Positions 1 through 9,212 of a stretch of DNA of 64,000 nucleotides are shown in pieces. Source of the DNA: Salvia splendens. Lineage: Eukaryota; Streptophyta; Magnoliopsida; Lamiales; Lamiaceae. Below the pieces are notes generated by a model. That model did no database searches. It saw nothing but the letters and a program-made list of their open reading frames with translations, and was not told where the DNA came from. Made by a program: the position numbers and the translations under genes. The stretch's first letter is position 1. Each line of letters begins with the position of its first letter. The DNA is taken from contig NC_056053.1 of the NCBI RefSeq assembly GCF_004379255.2, positions 22,316,188 through 22,380,187 on the forward strand. The letters are read 5' to 3'.

Positions 1-1515
1 CTTCTGACACCCGATATGGACCTTCCCATGTGGGTTCGAGTTCGCCCAGCTTTTCTGCTCGGCTTACTTCGTTGTTTCTCAAGACGAGATCTCCCACTTG
101 AAATTGCAGCTTCTTCACCCTTTGGTTGTAATACCGGGCTACTTGCTCCTTGTACTTGGCTGCTTTTATGCAGGCAAATTCTCTTCTTTCTTCGGCAAGA
201 TCTAGTTCGGCTCTCAGTCCGTCACCATTCATTTCTGAGGAGAAATTGAGTTCGGGGACTGGGTATGCCCATCTAATCCGGAATCACGGCTTCAGTGCCG
301 TACACCATCGAGTTCGGCTCCGGTGTGACTTCGGTCATTCCGCCTGCCTCTGACTCCGGCTGCTGTGATCGCTATGCTTGATGGTGCCGAACTGATTGCT
401 CGGCACTTTTAAGCGCAATCTGCGAACACACTTGCTCTTTTTTCGATCACCTCGGATGACCGCTATCTCTCCTTTGGTGGGGAAGGCGTTCGGCGAGGAA
501 GCCTCTGATCGCTATGATCGGGCTTCTTTTTGTCTTCTCTAGATGAGCTGTCTAAAGACCGTTTTCGACGGTCTGCCTCTTCGGCACGAGAAAACTTGTC
601 CGCAATGTCCCACATCTCTTGAGCTGTTTGCGGACTGCATTCCACGAGCTTTCTGTAGAGAGCTCCGGGCAGGATTCCATTTGGAATGCCGAAATGACAA
701 GTAGATCATTGAGATTATCTACTTGTAGGCATTCCTTATGGAATCTCGTCAGGAAGTCGCTGATCTTTTCGTCGCGACCTTGACGTATAGAAAGCAGCTG
801 AGCCGAAGTAATCCGGGCTTCCGCTTTCTGAAAGAACCTCCTGTGGAAAGCATCCATTAGATCTCGGTAGGATCTAATGCTGCCTTGGGGGAGGCTATCG
901 AACCACCTTCTTGCGTTCCCGATAAGCAGTTCGGGAAACAGCTTGCACATGTGGACCTCGTTGAGACCCTGGTTCGCCATGTTATATTGATAGCGTCCCA
1001 AGAAATCATGAGGATCCACGAGTCCGTCATAGGTTATCGACGGAGTTCGGTAGTTCTGTGGTAGGGAAGTTCGGGTAATATCGTCCGAGAACGGAGTCCT
1101 CAATGCTCCGTACATGGCGAACCCGACATTTCTTCGGTATGGAGGAGATGGAGTTCTCCTGTGATTCCGGTACCGAGGATTCTTTCTTCTGGAAGACATG
1201 ACACTACTGCGGTAGTGACTGTCTCGTATGGAGGGAGAGGGAGAATCCGCCGTTTTCGCCTCCGGCTGCTTTTGGCTTCTCTGCAGGAAGGTTAAGAATT
1301 CCTCCTGCTTTTCAGCCAAAAAACAGCTTGACAGCCTCGTTCAAATCGGGCTGCTGGGAAGATTCGGTGTGACGGCTTTTGGAGCGGCTTGTTCCTCCGC
1401 CATGAGAACTGGTGGTGGATTTATCCCTAGGCTGTTTTCCAGACCTATGGGGTGGATTGGCTTCCTCCTGGTTCTCACGGGCAGGAATACGGGTCTTCTG
1501 CGATCTGGTATGCAT
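1..1515 (-). pseudogene. Decayed gag and pol remnants of the truncated Tat element
   Basis: The gag start is at 1515, and its reading frame breaks near 1315, where it continues in another frame down to 552. The capsid part is recognisable by close similarity to the intact Gag at 12510-14591. The C-terminal zinc-knuckle and protease parts are deleted. Positions 1-290 match the C-terminal integrase region of the intact Pol. The gag stop is kept at 372-374 as TAG, but the following codon is CGA, whereas the intact copies have CAA. No functional protein is expected. Confidence 0.85.
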
Positions 1516-1590
1516 TTTTTGGGTTGAAAAAATGGTCAGAAATTCGCTTTATCACAAATTTGGTTCTTCGTTTCCCACAGACGGCGCCAG

Positions 1591-2228
1591 TGATGATTCC
1601 GCGAATTTTTGATGATGATAAATGCTCGTAAAAATAAATTACGACACAGAGAATTTACGTGGTTCGATTTACTGAGGTAAATCTACGTCCACGGGAAGAA
1701 AAGGGGGCAGAGTTGTATTGCTTGATCTGTTTTCTACAGCTTACAAATACAAACTTGCTATTTGCTATATGGTCTTTTATCTCTAGAGAGCTTCTAACCC
1801 CTTTCTACCAGATCTAAGTTCTATTTATACATTGAACTAAGATCGTGGCTTACATCATCACTCTAGGTCGTGGAGGTCGTGTAGGTCATGGCCTAAGATC
1901 GTGGCCTGAGTTGACGCCACGTGGTAGTGGGTGTGTTGGAAGTTGTGGAAATCCTGCATGGGTCCACTAACTCCTTGTTCGGTCGAAAACTGAGACCGAA
2001 CTGCTTTGGTTGCCGATCTGAGAGTAGAGCTTGGTTGGCTTTTACCGAGCTGTAGGCTGAGGCAGAACTCTTTGGTAATGCCGAAACTCGCAGAGCTTGA
2101 TTGGTCGGCTTTTACCGAGCTGTAGGCTGAGGCCGAACTCTTTGGTAATGCCGAACTCATACTCTTCCTTGGGCTTTGGGCTGATGGGCCGTCATTGCTG
2201 TCGGGCTTGTTTAGTACGCACCCCATCA
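1591..2228 (-). repeat. LTR of the truncated Tat element (638 bp)
   Basis: The LTR runs from TGATGATTCCGCG to the terminal CCCCATCA and is directly preceded by the minus-strand PBS (complement of TGGCGCCGTCTGTGGGAA). It carries the same U5 hairpin as the other Tat LTRs (about 1659-1695). Part of U3 is imperfectly duplicated in tandem around 2030-2150. Confidence 0.85.
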
Positions 2229-2242
2229 TATATAAATCTGGG

Positions 2243-2342
2243 AAAAAAAAATTTGAACCATTTCTCGATATATGCGTGTCATCCTTGCGCAAGGGCCATT
2301 TCTCTGTATCGTTCCAATTTTATCGGATGTCCCTGAAGGGAC
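2243..2342 (-). pseudogene. U6: U6 snRNA pseudogene lacking the catalytic AGC region
   Basis: Read on the minus strand from 2342, the sequence follows plant U6 snRNA end to end: the 5' stem-loop starting GTCCCTTC, the ACAGAGA box, the internal stem-loop with TGCGCAAGGATGACACGC, and a T-run terminator at about 2243-2250. The stretch GATTAGC directly after the ACAGAGA box is missing (7 nt). In U6 this segment holds the AGC catalytic triad and the pairing with U2. There are also substitutions in the 5' stem (CGGGG to CAGGG), in GGCCCC (to GGCCCT) and near the 3' end. The RNA could be made but could not act in the spliceosome. A nonfunctional locus is the likely reading. Confidence 0.87.
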
Positions 2343-2366
2343 AAATGGATGTGCTTTGCTACTTAG

Positions 2367-2408
2367 TATAAAATGGAAGTAAATTGTGTTTCAGGGGCGA
2401 CGTGGGAT
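2367..2408 (-). promoter_or_regulatory. Pol III promoter of the U6 locus (USE plus TATA)
   Basis: On the minus strand, ATCCCACGTCG at 2408-2398 matches the plant snRNA upstream sequence element (RTCCCACATCG) with one mismatch. A TATA core lies at 2370-2367, about 25-28 nt upstream of the U6 start. The USE-TATA spacing is about 27 nt, in the range of Pol III-type plant U6 genes. This shows that the locus arose by DNA duplication of a gene with its promoter, not by RNA retrotransposition. Confidence 0.75.
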
Positions 2409-2496
2409 AGTTGAGCATGTTCTAATTTGCCTTTTCGTTTTCAACTTTTTCTTCAATATCCTAAGGCTATCCCAATAACAAGAACACATTTTTTCA

Positions 2497-2691
2497 TGTT
2501 GAAGAATATGTTCATATATTTCTCAAGTATGTATTATGGAGGAGGAAATACACGCCTAAATAGGCATAGAGAATTTACATATGGTATGATTTACTATGAT
2601 TTACCCTAGCTATAAATCAGGAAATAATCACTCCTAAATGATTTTATAATCTTTTCATAATCTTCCTTGATTTCTTCCTTGATTTCTAACA
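2497..2691 (-). repeat. 3' LTR of the copia element
   Basis: This 195-bp LTR begins TGTTGAAGAATATG and ends TTTCTAACA, so both ends are TG...CA. It matches 7378-7574 with only small changes, including a 3-bp indel near the AAAATTTTC run. Confidence 0.92.
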
Positions 2692-4638
2692 CTCCCCCTC
2701 AAATTGAATAATGGGATCTCCTATTTTCAACTTGCCCAATACTTCACCGAAGCTCCTTGCATCCACAGCCTTCGTGAGAATATCTGCTAGCTGATCTTTT
2801 GAACGTACAAACGGAAGATCTATCACCCCTGATTCTATATTCTCCTTGATGAAGTGGCGGTAGACTTCAACATGTTTCGTTCGATCGTGTTGCACTGGAT
2901 TTTCAGATATACTGATCGCTGCTTTGTTGTAGCAAAAGAGTTTGCATGGTTCTTTTGTCATCAAGCCAAGTTCCATCATTAACTTCTTTAGCTATAAGAT
3001 TTCTGTCAATTCACTTTTGATACCACGAAATTCTGCTTCTGCACTTGACAAAGCTACCACCTTTTGCTTCTTACTCCGCCAAGTCACAAGATTACCTCCC
3101 ACGAAGGTAAAGTACCCCGCAGTCGACTTTTGGTCATTTGGGTTACCCGCCCAGTCTGCATCAGTGAACCCATGCACCTCCAAGTTTCCATGGTTCTCGA
3201 ATAGAATTCCGTGTCCAGGTGTTCCCTTCAAGTAGCGTACAATCCTCAAGGTTGTTTCCCAATGGTCGGCTTAAGGTTTATGCATAAACTGACTAACAAT
3301 TCCCACGGCATATGCAATATCCGGTCTAGTGTGAGAAATATAGATAAGTTTACCAACCAGGCGTTGATATCTCGTTTGGTGCGTGAGTTCAGCTCCTTCG
3401 GTCAATAGAAGACCATGGTTTTGCATCATCGGTGTTTCTGCTGGCTTGCAATCTAGCATCCCTATTTCTGTCACGAGATCCAAAATATACTTTCGTTGGC
3501 TTATGAATATTCCCTTCTTGGATCGCATCACTTCAATACCCAGAAAATATTTCAAGAGGCCCAAATCTTTCATCTCAAATTTGACAAAGAGATTCTTCCT
3601 TAGCTGTCTTATTTCCTCCCCATCATCCCCAGTAAGGATCATATTATCCACATAGATAATTAGAATGGTGATTTTCCCTTCTCTCTTCTTTAGAAACAAC
3701 GTATGATATGAGTTACTCTGTTGGTATCCATACTTCTTCATCACTTCCGTAAATCTTCCAAACCATGCCCTCGGTGACTGTTTCAAGCCATACATGGTTT
3801 TTTTGAGTTTGCACACCTCTCATGCCTTAAGTTCTCCTTCAAATCCCGGTGGGGCTTCCATATAGATCGGTTTAGTGAGTTCGCCATGCAAGAAGGCGTT
3901 AGTTACATCGAATTGGTGTAGTGGCCAGTCTTTTGTTGCAGCAATCGAGAATAGTACACGAATAGTATTCATCTTTGCTACTGGTGAGAAGGTCTCTGCA
4001 TAATCGACTCCATAGGTTTGAGTATACCCTTTTGCTACTAACCTTGCTTTGTAGCGTTCAATATACCCGTCAGGTCTCCTCTTGATTGTGAACACCCAGC
4101 GGCATCCCACTAATCTAGACCCCTCTGGTCTCACACATACTTCTCACGTTTTGTTCTTCATTAGTGCATTCATTTCCACCAACATTGCTTTCCTCCAATG
4201 TTGGATTTTCATTGCCTCCTCTGCCTACCTGAGAATCTCTTCTTCCTCATATAGGGCCGCCATTAAGGCCCCTGCCATTTCTATCAGATTTGCCTTAGCC
4301 GAATTCGCCACTGAATATCTGTTCTTCTTCGAGATACGCTCCGGACTGTATCGTTTGGGTGGGACACCTCTTGTGCTTCGATATGGAAGTGTGTATTGTC
4401 CAGTATCCCCGTCGATCACAACATTCTGTGTTGGTTCTGTAATTTCTGTCGGCTCTCCGGCAGAGTCATTAGGAATATTTGTACCATTGATGCTAGTTTC
4501 AGGAGTTACCTCAGATATCATTGGAGGAGGACTGTTAGGCAAAGGCGGTTGAGGAGGCTCTACCGTCGACGGGACAGGCTCGGCGGCAGTACTAACTGTC
4601 TCTGTTGGTTCCACGTCAGAGTCGCTTGGTGATGACAC
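2686..4638 (-). pseudogene. Copia reverse transcriptase and RNase H remnant
   Basis: The translated pieces contain, in order, the integrase-RT linker (4638-4225), the RT palm start with [13 protein letters not shown] and [10 protein letters not shown] (4134-3820), the RT palm and thumb (3816-3271) and RNase H with ALSSAEAEFRG and ADILTKA (3249-2686). Stops and frameshifts separate them, for example near 3818 and 3260. The polymerase active-site motif reads YVDN instead of YVDD, so a metal-binding aspartate is lost. The RNase H end overlaps the start of the LTR. Confidence 0.9.
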
Positions 4639-4641
4639 AAA

Positions 4642-5923
4642 CTAGTTTAGGGGTCCACTTGACCTATCAACAGTTCTACTCTCCCCCTGACCACTAAGGT
4701 TGGTGTAGTAATATTCACACTCCAAAAAATTGCAGTTCATGGTCGTTATTATCTTCCTTGACGTCGGATCAAAGTACCTATACCCCTTTCGATAGATTCC
4801 ATACCCCAAAAACACACATTTTAAAGCGCATGCGGAAAATTTTGTTCTCTCGTGTTTGGGTATATGGACATACACAGGACACCCAAAAATCTTAAGTGGT
4901 AGGGTGAGTGGTTCGGGTACGTTGGCTAGGGAAGATAACAGTTGTAACGGGGTTTTCATTTTCAAAATTTTTGTAGGAAGACGGTTCACGAAATAGACAG
5001 ATGTAGCAACAGCCTCAGGCCAAAGAAAATTCAGAACATTAGAGTCAAAAAACAAGGTCCGAGTGATTTCCATAAGTATTCTATTTTTCCTTTCGGCTAC
5101 GCCATTTTGTTCGGGGGTATATGGGCACGAGGTTTTGTGAACTAACCCTTTATCCATGAAAAAATTTGACATTTCCTTATTGACGAACTCCCGCCCATTA
5201 TCAGACCTAAGAACTTTAATGGTTGTCTGGAATTGAGTTTGGATTAGTTTGTAAAAAAGGACAAATTTATCATAAACTTCATATTTGTGTTTAAAAAAAC
5301 ACCCACATCATTCTCGAACAATTATCCACAAATAATAAGAAATATCTAAAACCATGATCACCAGTAACGGGTGCAGGGCCCCAATCATCAGCATGCACCA
5401 GGGAAAAAAGACTCTCAACCCGAGTTTCAGTAGATTTAAAAGATTGTCTGTGGTTTTTCGCCAAAACACAAGATTCACATTCAAAATCCTTGAGATGGGA
5501 AAAATTAGGGAAAAGTAATTTAAAATAACCAAGAGATGGGTGACCTAAATGTCTGTGCCACAACCAAGCGTCTCGAGTCGCAGATCAATGAGCTAGCATT
5601 GCGGCACTGCCTTGGTGAGCCATCTCATCAACATAGTAGAGGCCTTGACGCTCAGTGCCACGCCCAATTATCCTCCTCGTCCCGATATCCTGTAATACAC
5701 AGAAATTGGGATGCATTAGCAATGTACAATTTAATTCCTTCGTTACATGACTAATAGACATCAACTTGTGTGATAATTTAGGAACATAGAGGCAATTGGA
5801 CAATTTTAATGTTGGTGAAATCTCAATCGTTCCACTCCCATCTACCGAAGTCAATTCCTCATCTGCTGTCTGTATCTGACTTTTCATAGTACCATAAAAA
5901 TTTTCAAAATCCCTTTTTATCAT
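4642..5923 (-). pseudogene. Copia protease and integrase remnant
   Basis: The segment 5923-5585 resembles the C-terminal part of a copia protease (motif LYVPKLSHKLMS). Positions 5563-5291 hold the GAG-pre-integrase motif WHRHLGHPSLGYFK, a CxxC pair and the first catalytic region HADDWGP. Positions 5172-4642 hold the third catalytic region with SCPYTPEQNGVAERKNR. The reading frame is broken at least at about 5575 and 5180-5290, so no active integrase is encoded. Confidence 0.87.
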
Positions 5924-6191
5924 GTGTCATTGTGTCAGTCGCCCCGCAATAAAAAAATCCACCGTTAATCTTTATCTTTAGATTTATGTTGCACATTACA
6001 AGCAATAGGCATGTCATGCAGTATTTGAAATCTGTTGGGGCTGGCTAAGTTATTATCACATACTGGAGGGTCTTTTTTCGGATTATGCAAACTATGGGGG
6101 TCAGAATAAAATACGTGGGGTGCATCACGAAATTTAAGCAAAGTATGATGACTAGGCAACAAATCATAAAATGGGTAGGGTTTGTGAAACC

Positions 6192-7274
6192 CTAGCCCAT
6201 TACCTCCTGTCCAACCTCCTCTGCTCCAACCTCCTCTGCTCCAACCTCCTGTGCTCGCTTGCCGCCGCCGCCGCGTGGAGTGACACCATCAGCACCCCGT
6301 CCACGAGTGATGCTCTCTGTTCCGCCGGTTTCCTCCACTCTGATGGCCAATTTGGCCTTCCCCTTTTGATTCTCATCCCACCATTCCGGGAATCCGACCA
6401 ATTTGAAGCAAGTTTCTCAGGTATGTTAGTTCATCCCGCAGTTTGAGTACCATAATTTTGTTTTGTCGGGCTTGGTGGCTCCGCGGCGGCCATTGGTGGC
6501 GGCGAGTGGTTGTCCAGGACGGAGCAACGTCTGTTGGGTTTGAAATCTGGTGTGTCGAGCTCCAAATCCGAGCCCTACTCCATTAGCTGCGGTGGTTGAG
6601 TCGGGATTTGCCGATGGCATGATCTTTAAACGAATGGCTTCTCGGTTCACCCAGCCGTATACAACATCTACCGGAGGCGCTGGACTTTCCTTGAGGATGT
6701 CCCGTCTGGTTCCTTCGAATTGGGAGTTTAATCCCGCCAAGAATTTATACAATCTCCTCTGATTGATGATGTTTCGATACTCACCTATTCCTTTATCGTA
6801 GCAGGTGAAGGTCTTGGTTTGGCATCGATCAATTTCGATCCAAACCCCGTGCAAGGTCCTCCAGTAGGTCTCCAGATCCGTGTCCCCTTGGACAATCCGG
6901 CTGGCCTTATCCTCCAAATTGTATATTATATATGAATCCGACGTACTCTGGTACGTCACAACCAAGCTATCCCAAATCGCCTTCGCACTTTGGTGGTGCG
7001 CGAAATCTGCGACGATTTCGATCTCCATGTTGTCCACAATCCAGGAGAAGACCTCTAAATCGGTCTCCTCCCACTCCAGATATTCTTTATCGGTTGGTTT
7101 TGGGGGTTCCGGCACTCCGGTGATGTGCCGCAATGCCCTTTGGCTCCCGATGACTACTCGCATCAGTCGAGCCCATAGTGCATAGTTTCTTCCATTTAGC
7201 TTGAATGCTACTGTAACATTCTTGCTTGCTTTGAGTCTGAGATCGCCGGTTTTGACATCGTCTTCTTCTGCCAT
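6192..7274 (-). pseudogene. Copia gag remnant
   Basis: The 282-codon open segment from 7274 to 6426 starts with MAEEDD and contains a copia Gag core (NYALWARLMRVVIGS and the helices after it). It breaks at the zinc knuckle, where WYSNCG stands in place of the expected first Cys of CxxC. A second segment in another frame (6401-6192) contains the GFPEWWDE motif typical of the C-terminal part of copia Gag and ends in a run of EVGAE repeats. These come from a 15-bp tandem repeat at about 6209-6254. Confidence 0.8.
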
Positions 7275-7377
7275 TTTCAGGTTTAATTATCCTCCGCCGC
7301 CGCCTTCTGGTCGGGACAGGTATACAAGCGATGATGAAATTATCTTCTGAGCCTTTGATTATTTGGCTCTGATGCCA

Positions 7378-7574
7378 TGTTGAAGAATATGTTCATATAT
7401 TTCTCAAGTATGTATTATGGAGGAGGAAATACACGCCTAAATAGGCATAGAGAATTTACATATGGTATGATTTACTATGATTTACCCTAGCTACACATCA
7501 GGAAATAATCACTCCTAAATGATTTTATAAAAAATTTTCATAATCTTCCTTGATTTCTTCCTTGATTTCTAACC
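7378..7574 (-). repeat. 5' LTR of the copia element
   Basis: This 197-bp LTR is preceded by the minus-strand PBS at 7363-7377. Its last base is C instead of the A in the other LTR, which removes the canonical CA end, but the TSD TTTCA follows directly. Confidence 0.92.
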
Positions 7575-7903
7575 TTTCAAATATCTTTATTTCGTCTAGA
7601 AATTATCTTCATATTTTTAACTTTTAAATGCTCTATATTGAAAAGAATTTTCTTACAGATGAATTGACAAAAGATGTAAAAAAGGCGAGTTTTAAATTGG
7701 ACAGTACGTTATGTATTGTTTTTAAACTGATTTTTCTGAAAATTTTTAGTTCTACATTGAAAAATGAAAACTAACATATTTCAACAAGTGAAGCATTAAA
7801 TAACACACATTCAGATGTTCAACAGTTTTATGTAACAAAGTAAATTAAACAGAATTACAAAAAGGAAGTTGAAATTTTGTATAGTATGTATAGGCATCAT
7901 ATG
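7575..7903. other. Host AT-rich spacer between two retrotransposons
   Basis: I see no gene here. The last part (about 7790-7903) continues after the Tat array at 21368. Together they form one copy of a host segment that recurs, diverged, at about 29480-30065 in the CBP60-like locus. The 5-bp ATATG target duplication is at 7899-7903. Confidence 0.7.
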
Positions 7904-8485
7904 TGATGAATCCGCGAATTTTTGGTGGCAGTGAATGCAGGAAAGTAGAGATCACAACACAGAGATTTACGTGGTTCGATTTACTGAGGTAAATCTACGT
8001 CCACGGGAAGAAAAGAGAGCAGAGTTGTATTGCTTGATCTGTTTTCTACAGCTTACAAATACAAGCTTGCTATATGATATTTTCTCTCTAGAGTTGATGA
8101 ATCCTCTATCGGATCTAAGTTCCGTTTATATATAGAACTGAGATCGTGGCTTGCATCACCACCCTAAGTCGTGGAGGTCACGGAGGTCATGAGATCCTGC
8201 ATGGCCACTAATTAGGCGGTGGCTTACATCATCAGTAATTATGTCGTGGATGTCGTGGAGAACTGAGAGCCTGCATGGGTCCACCACTAGATAGATCGTG
8301 TCTCCCAGTTCGGTATTGCCGAGCAGCTTTTGCCGATGCTGAGAGTAGAGCTTGATGCCGACCTGAGGGCAGAGCTTGATTGGTTGGCTTTTGCCGAACT
8401 GAACTCTTAGCCGAACTCTTTGGTCATGCCGAACTAATACTCTTTCTCGGGCTTTGTGCTGGCTTGTTTAGTACGTACTCCATCA
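7904..8485 (-). repeat. 3' LTR of the Tat array (LTR 1)
   Basis: The 582-bp LTR runs from TGATGAATCCGCG to CTCCATCA. On the minus strand a TATATAAA box lies at 8134-8127. The element's G-rich polypurine tract and a palindrome follow immediately at 8486-8516. Confidence 0.95.
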
Positions 8486-9212
8486 CTACCCCCCCCGAAG
8501 AGCGAAGTGAATCACTTCGGCATCCTGGATAATGGTACGGGGTAAGTTGATGTTTGTCCTCGGTCTGATGAAATAAACATCTTTGACCGGACTAAGCTTG
8601 TGTCCTAATTTGGCGAGTTTTATCGCTCGGATCGGACTTTCCGTTGTCCTAATTTGGGGATCGGACTTTCCCTTGTCCTAATTCGGCGAGTTTTATCGCG
8701 TGGATCGGACTTTCCCTTGTCCTAATTCAGGCAAGTTTTATCGCGAGAATCGGACTTTTGTTGCAGTTCGTTTCAGACGAAGTGCTTGATTTTTAAGCCG
8801 AATTGTGGTCTTGTATCCTCTTTAGAAGCTTGGACTTCACAATCGTTGGCTTATTGCAGCTCGTTTCAGACGAACTGCTTGTTTAAGCTGAATTGTGGTC
8901 TTGTATCTTCTGTAGAAGCTGACTCACAATCGTTGGCTTGTTGCAGCTCGTTTCAGACGAACTGCTTGTTTAAGCTGAATTGTGGTCTTGTATCTTCTGT
9001 AGAAGCTTTGACTCACAATCGTTGGCTTATATATGTTCTAAGAAGGGGATCAGCCTTCGAAGAACAAGATACCTCAGTAACATTTGTAAGAGACGACACG
9101 CACAGAGAGACAAAACACACAGACAAAACGCACAGAGACAAATAAAGACCAAGCAAACCAAAGAAAGCACATTGACCGAACAGGACTCAAGACTGACTGA
9201 CCGGACTGTCTC
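8486..9212 (-). repeat. 3' noncoding region with PPT and tandem repeats
   Basis: Between pol and the 3' LTR lie a G-rich PPT (plus-strand C-run after 8485), the palindrome CGAAGTGAATCACTTCG, four to five copies of a roughly 45-bp motif containing GATCGGACTTTCCCTTG (8580-8760), and three copies of a unit of about 88-93 bp starting at 8761, 8854 and 8941. No coding capacity is evident. The longer subfamily at 31697 has a 4-kb region with an antisense gene here. Confidence 0.85.

Larger units (their letters stand above)
1..2228 (-). mobile_element. Truncated, internally deleted Tat-lineage Ty3/gypsy element
   Basis: This minus-strand element runs off the left edge of the window. Reading leftwards it has an LTR (1591-2228), a PBS, a broken gag and a remnant of the integrase end of pol. 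Compared with the intact copy at 7904-15254 it has lost about 2.8 kb between the pol 3' region and the pol start (junction near 290-315), and about 0.9 kb covering the protease and end of gag (junction near 478). It therefore cannot make protease, reverse transcriptase or most of integrase. The LTR resembles the long subfamily at 31697-42825 more than the 582-bp subfamily. The other LTR and the target duplication lie outside the window. Confidence 0.9.
2497..7574 (-). mobile_element. Ty1/copia LTR retrotransposon, full-length but decayed
   Basis: Two LTRs (2497-2691 and 7378-7574) flank a minus-strand internal region in copia order: gag, protease, integrase, reverse transcriptase, RNase H. 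The 5-bp target duplication TTTCA is seen at 2492-2496 and 7575-7579. A PBS complementary to initiator-Met tRNA (TGGCATCAGAGCC, one change from the usual TGGTATCAGAGCC) is next to the right LTR at 7363-7377. A polypurine tract (complement of CTCCCCCTCAAATTG, 2692-2706) is next to the left LTR. Coding regions are broken by several frameshifts and stops, so the copy is not autonomous. Confidence 0.93.

Noticed and set aside
7935..8135. 66-aa ORF repeated in each 582-bp LTR
   Set aside because: It lies across the LTR promoter and R-U5 region, recurs only because the LTR recurs, and has no features of a protein.
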